Part shown: positions 15,124 to 16,681 of the stretch, piece after piece
How the letters are laid out: every line of letters begins with the position of its first letter
How positions within the stretch are numbered: the first letter of the stretch is position 1
Assembly (NCBI GenBank): GCA_021199135.1
Contig: JAJQIQ010000112.1
Span: 1 to 16,681, forward strand
Length of the DNA stretch: 16,681 nt
Origin: Clostridiales bacterium
GTDB taxonomy: Bacteria; Bacillota; Clostridia; Lachnospirales; Lachnospiraceae
Direction of reading: 5' to 3'
Translations under genes and position numbers: made by a program
The notes under the pieces: generated by a model
What the model was told of the DNA's origin: nothing
Seen by the model: only the letters and a program-made list of their open reading frames with translations
Databases searched by the model: none

Positions 15124-16681
15124 ATGGATAGAGGAATCTGCCGCGACAACAGAATAGAACTCCTCGCCCCGGCGGGCAGCCCTGCAATTCTTCGGGCGGT
15201 GGTCGCGGCGGGCGCGGACGCGGTCTACTTCGGTGGCATGAAATTTGGCGCGCGCGCCTACGCGGACAACTTCTCGGACGGCGAGCTCCTAGAGGCGATC
15301 GACTACGCGCATCTCCACGGGCGGCGGGCATACGTCACAGTAAACACGCTGCTCAAGAATGATGAGATGGCACAGCTCTACGATTATGTACGTCCGCTCT
15401 ACGAGCGCGGCGTGGACGCGGTGCTCGTGCAGGACCTCGGGGTGCTCGACTTTCTGCGCACGGAGTTTCCGGATTTGCCAATCCACGCGAGCACGCAGAT
15501 GACCGCCGCAGGACCATATGACGCGAAGTTTCTCGTCGGGCAGGGCGTAAGCCGCATCGTGCTCCCGCGCGAGCTCTCGCTAGGTGAGATACAAAGCATA
15601 AAAGAAGAGTCGCACGCGGAGCTGGAGGTCTTCGTCCACGGCGCGCTCTGTTACTGTTACTCGGGGCAGTGCCTGCTCAGCAGCCTCTACGGGGGCAGGA
15701 GCGGCAACCGCGGGCGTTGCGCCCAGCCGTGCAGGCTGCCGTATGAGGTGTGCGATGAGAACGTGCATCCAAAATCTGATGCGCGAAGAAATCCCGAGTG
15801 TAGAAAGGCCGAGTCGGGGAGGCGGGATGACGGGAAAACCGCTTGCAATGATCGTGAGAAAAAAACGATGGCAGAGCAATTTCCTCTAAGCCTCAAGGAT
15901 CTCTGTGGAATTGGCGGCCTCGATGCATTGGTTGACGCAGGCGTGACCTCGCTCAAGATCGAGGGGCGGATGAAGCAGCTCCCCTACGCGGCTGGGGTCG
16001 TCTCGGTGTACAGGCGGGCGATTGACGGTGGCGTTCGCGAGGGCGACATGGAAGAACTGGAAAAGCTTGGGAGCCGCAGCGGGTTCACCGACAGATATTT
16101 TTTCGCGCGAAACGGCGCGGACATGGTGACGTTTGAAAAGCCAAACTACTCCTGCGACGAGGACGAGCAGAAGCATATCGAGGAGAAATTCTCGGGCGGG
16201 GCAGAGCCGATCAGGGTGAAAGGGAAATTGCGGCTGATATCGGGCGAACGCGCGGAGTACGCGGTGATGGTGGAAAGTGCGTCGGTCACCATCCTCGGAG
16301 ATGTCGTGAGCACCGCGAAAACCAAGCCCCTCGACCCTGCGGACGTGAGGGCGCGGATGGAGAAGACCGGCGGCACGGACTTTTCGATGGATGACGTGCA
16401 GATTGAGATGGATAAAAATGCATTCCTCCCGAACGGCGAGCTGAACCGGCTGAGGCGCGAGGCGCTGGAGCAGTTGCGGGAGAAAATGCTGAATAAATAT
16501 AGAAAAAATGTAGCAGATTGCAGAAAAAATGAGAGCGCAAGGATTGTCATCGAAGATGTTAATTTGGTTGACGAACTCATTGCTGATCCTGTCGAGGATA
16601 AATTGCAGTCCCGCCCCCGCATAATTTGCCTCACGGAGAACCGCAAACTCATCCCAATCCTGGCGGAGCGCGACTTTGTGA
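15124..16681 (+). CDS. Peptidase U32 family protein, possibly an RlhA-like RNA hydroxylase (3' end beyond window)
   Basis: At least 519 codons, open to the window edge. From ATG 15124: MDRGICRDNRIELLAPAGSP, then VVAAGADAVYFGG, AYVTVNTLLKNDE, HASTQMT, and the U32 signature EVFVHGALCYCYSGQCLLSS, GNRGRCAQPCR, SLKDLCGIGGLDAL and SLKIEGRMK. Cys176, Cys183, Cys199 and Cys203 match the four cysteines that bind a [4Fe-4S] cluster in U32 relatives acting in RNA or ubiquinone hydroxylation (RlhA, TrhP, UbiU/V). The long region after residue 300 suggests a collagenase-like/DUF3656 extension, as in RlhA (23S rRNA hydroxylation). Residues about 211-254 (15754-15885) form a charged, lower-GC insert between GRCAQPCRLPYEV and PLSLKDL. 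A protease activity is less likely than RNA modification, but this is inference. Confidence 0.9.
   Translation, partial: MDRGICRDNRIELLAPAGSPAILRAVVAAGADAVYFGGMKFGARAYADNFSDGELLEAIDYAHLHGRRAYVTVNTLLKNDEMAQLYDYVRPLYERGVDAVLVQDLGVLDFLRTEFPDLPIHASTQMTAAGPYDAKFLVGQGVSRIVLPRELSLGEIQSIKEESHAELEVFVHGALCYCYSGQCLLSSLYGGRSGNRGRCAQPCRLPYEVCDENVHPKSDARRNPECRKAESGRRDDGKTACNDREKKTMAEQFPLSLKDLCGIGGLDALVDAGVTSLKIEGRMKQLPYAAGVVSVYRRAIDGGVREGDMEELEKLGSRSGFTDRYFFARNGADMVTFEKPNYSCDEDEQKHIEEKFSGGAEPIRVKGKLRLISGERAEYAVMVESASVTILGDVVSTAKTKPLDPADVRARMEKTGGTDFSMDDVQIEMDKNAFLPNGELNRLRREALEQLREKMLNKYRKNVADCRKNESARIVIEDVNLVDELIADPVEDKLQSRPRIICLTENRKLIPILAERDFV

Overview
The window looks like chromosomal DNA from an anaerobic Gram-positive member of the Clostridia, most likely a fairly GC-rich Lachnospiraceae. 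This is inferred from the six-gene Rnf complex in the order C-D-G-E-A-B, a glutamate 5-kinase without a PUA domain, a DUF896 (YnzC-type) protein, a NusG-domain-II/Gx-transporter pair, strong AGGAGG ribosome sites, and a ruvA-ruvB-zapA-U32 order. No phage, transposase, CRISPR or tRNA/rRNA gene is visible. The sequence is otherwise ordinary, vertically inherited-looking DNA with unusually structured intergenic regions.

Layout. Positions 1-4960 (+) hold the rnf operon: rnfC (5' end cut by the window edge), rnfD, rnfG, rnfE, rnfA, rnfB. It encodes the membrane ferredoxin:NAD+ oxidoreductase that couples electron transfer to ion export. Positions 4961-5462 hold no gene but a large nested inverted repeat (about 4964-5322) and a second pair of hairpins (5372-5447). 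On the minus strand, 5463-6626 is apbE, the flavin transferase expected to attach FMN to RnfD and RnfG. A divergent control region (6627-6911) separates it from proB.

Positions 6912-11307 (+) form a run of proB, a DUF896 gene, 5-formyl-THF cyclo-ligase, proA and miaB: proline synthesis, folate salvage and tRNA modification. Positions 11428-12352 hold an overlapping pair, a NusG-domain-II protein and a Gx-family membrane protein, commonly found with flavinylation or electron-transfer loci. ruvA and ruvB (12434-14113) encode the Holliday-junction branch-migration motor. A second structured intergenic element (14133-14282) precedes a well-formed promoter and zapA (cell division), which ends in an intrinsic terminator. 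A U32-family protein, probably an rRNA-hydroxylase relative, runs off the right edge; being open to the end, it is easily missed.

The main unexplained signals are non-coding. A 32-nt sequence (30/32 identical) occurs just upstream of both apbE and the NusG-domain-II gene, linking the two flavin/redox loci. There are also two long, rod-like inverted-repeat elements at operon ends (4964-5322 and 14133-14282). A cysteine-rich tail on RnfE and a decapeptide-repeat tail on ZapA are the main protein oddities. All motif positions were read by eye; no database search or folding program was run.
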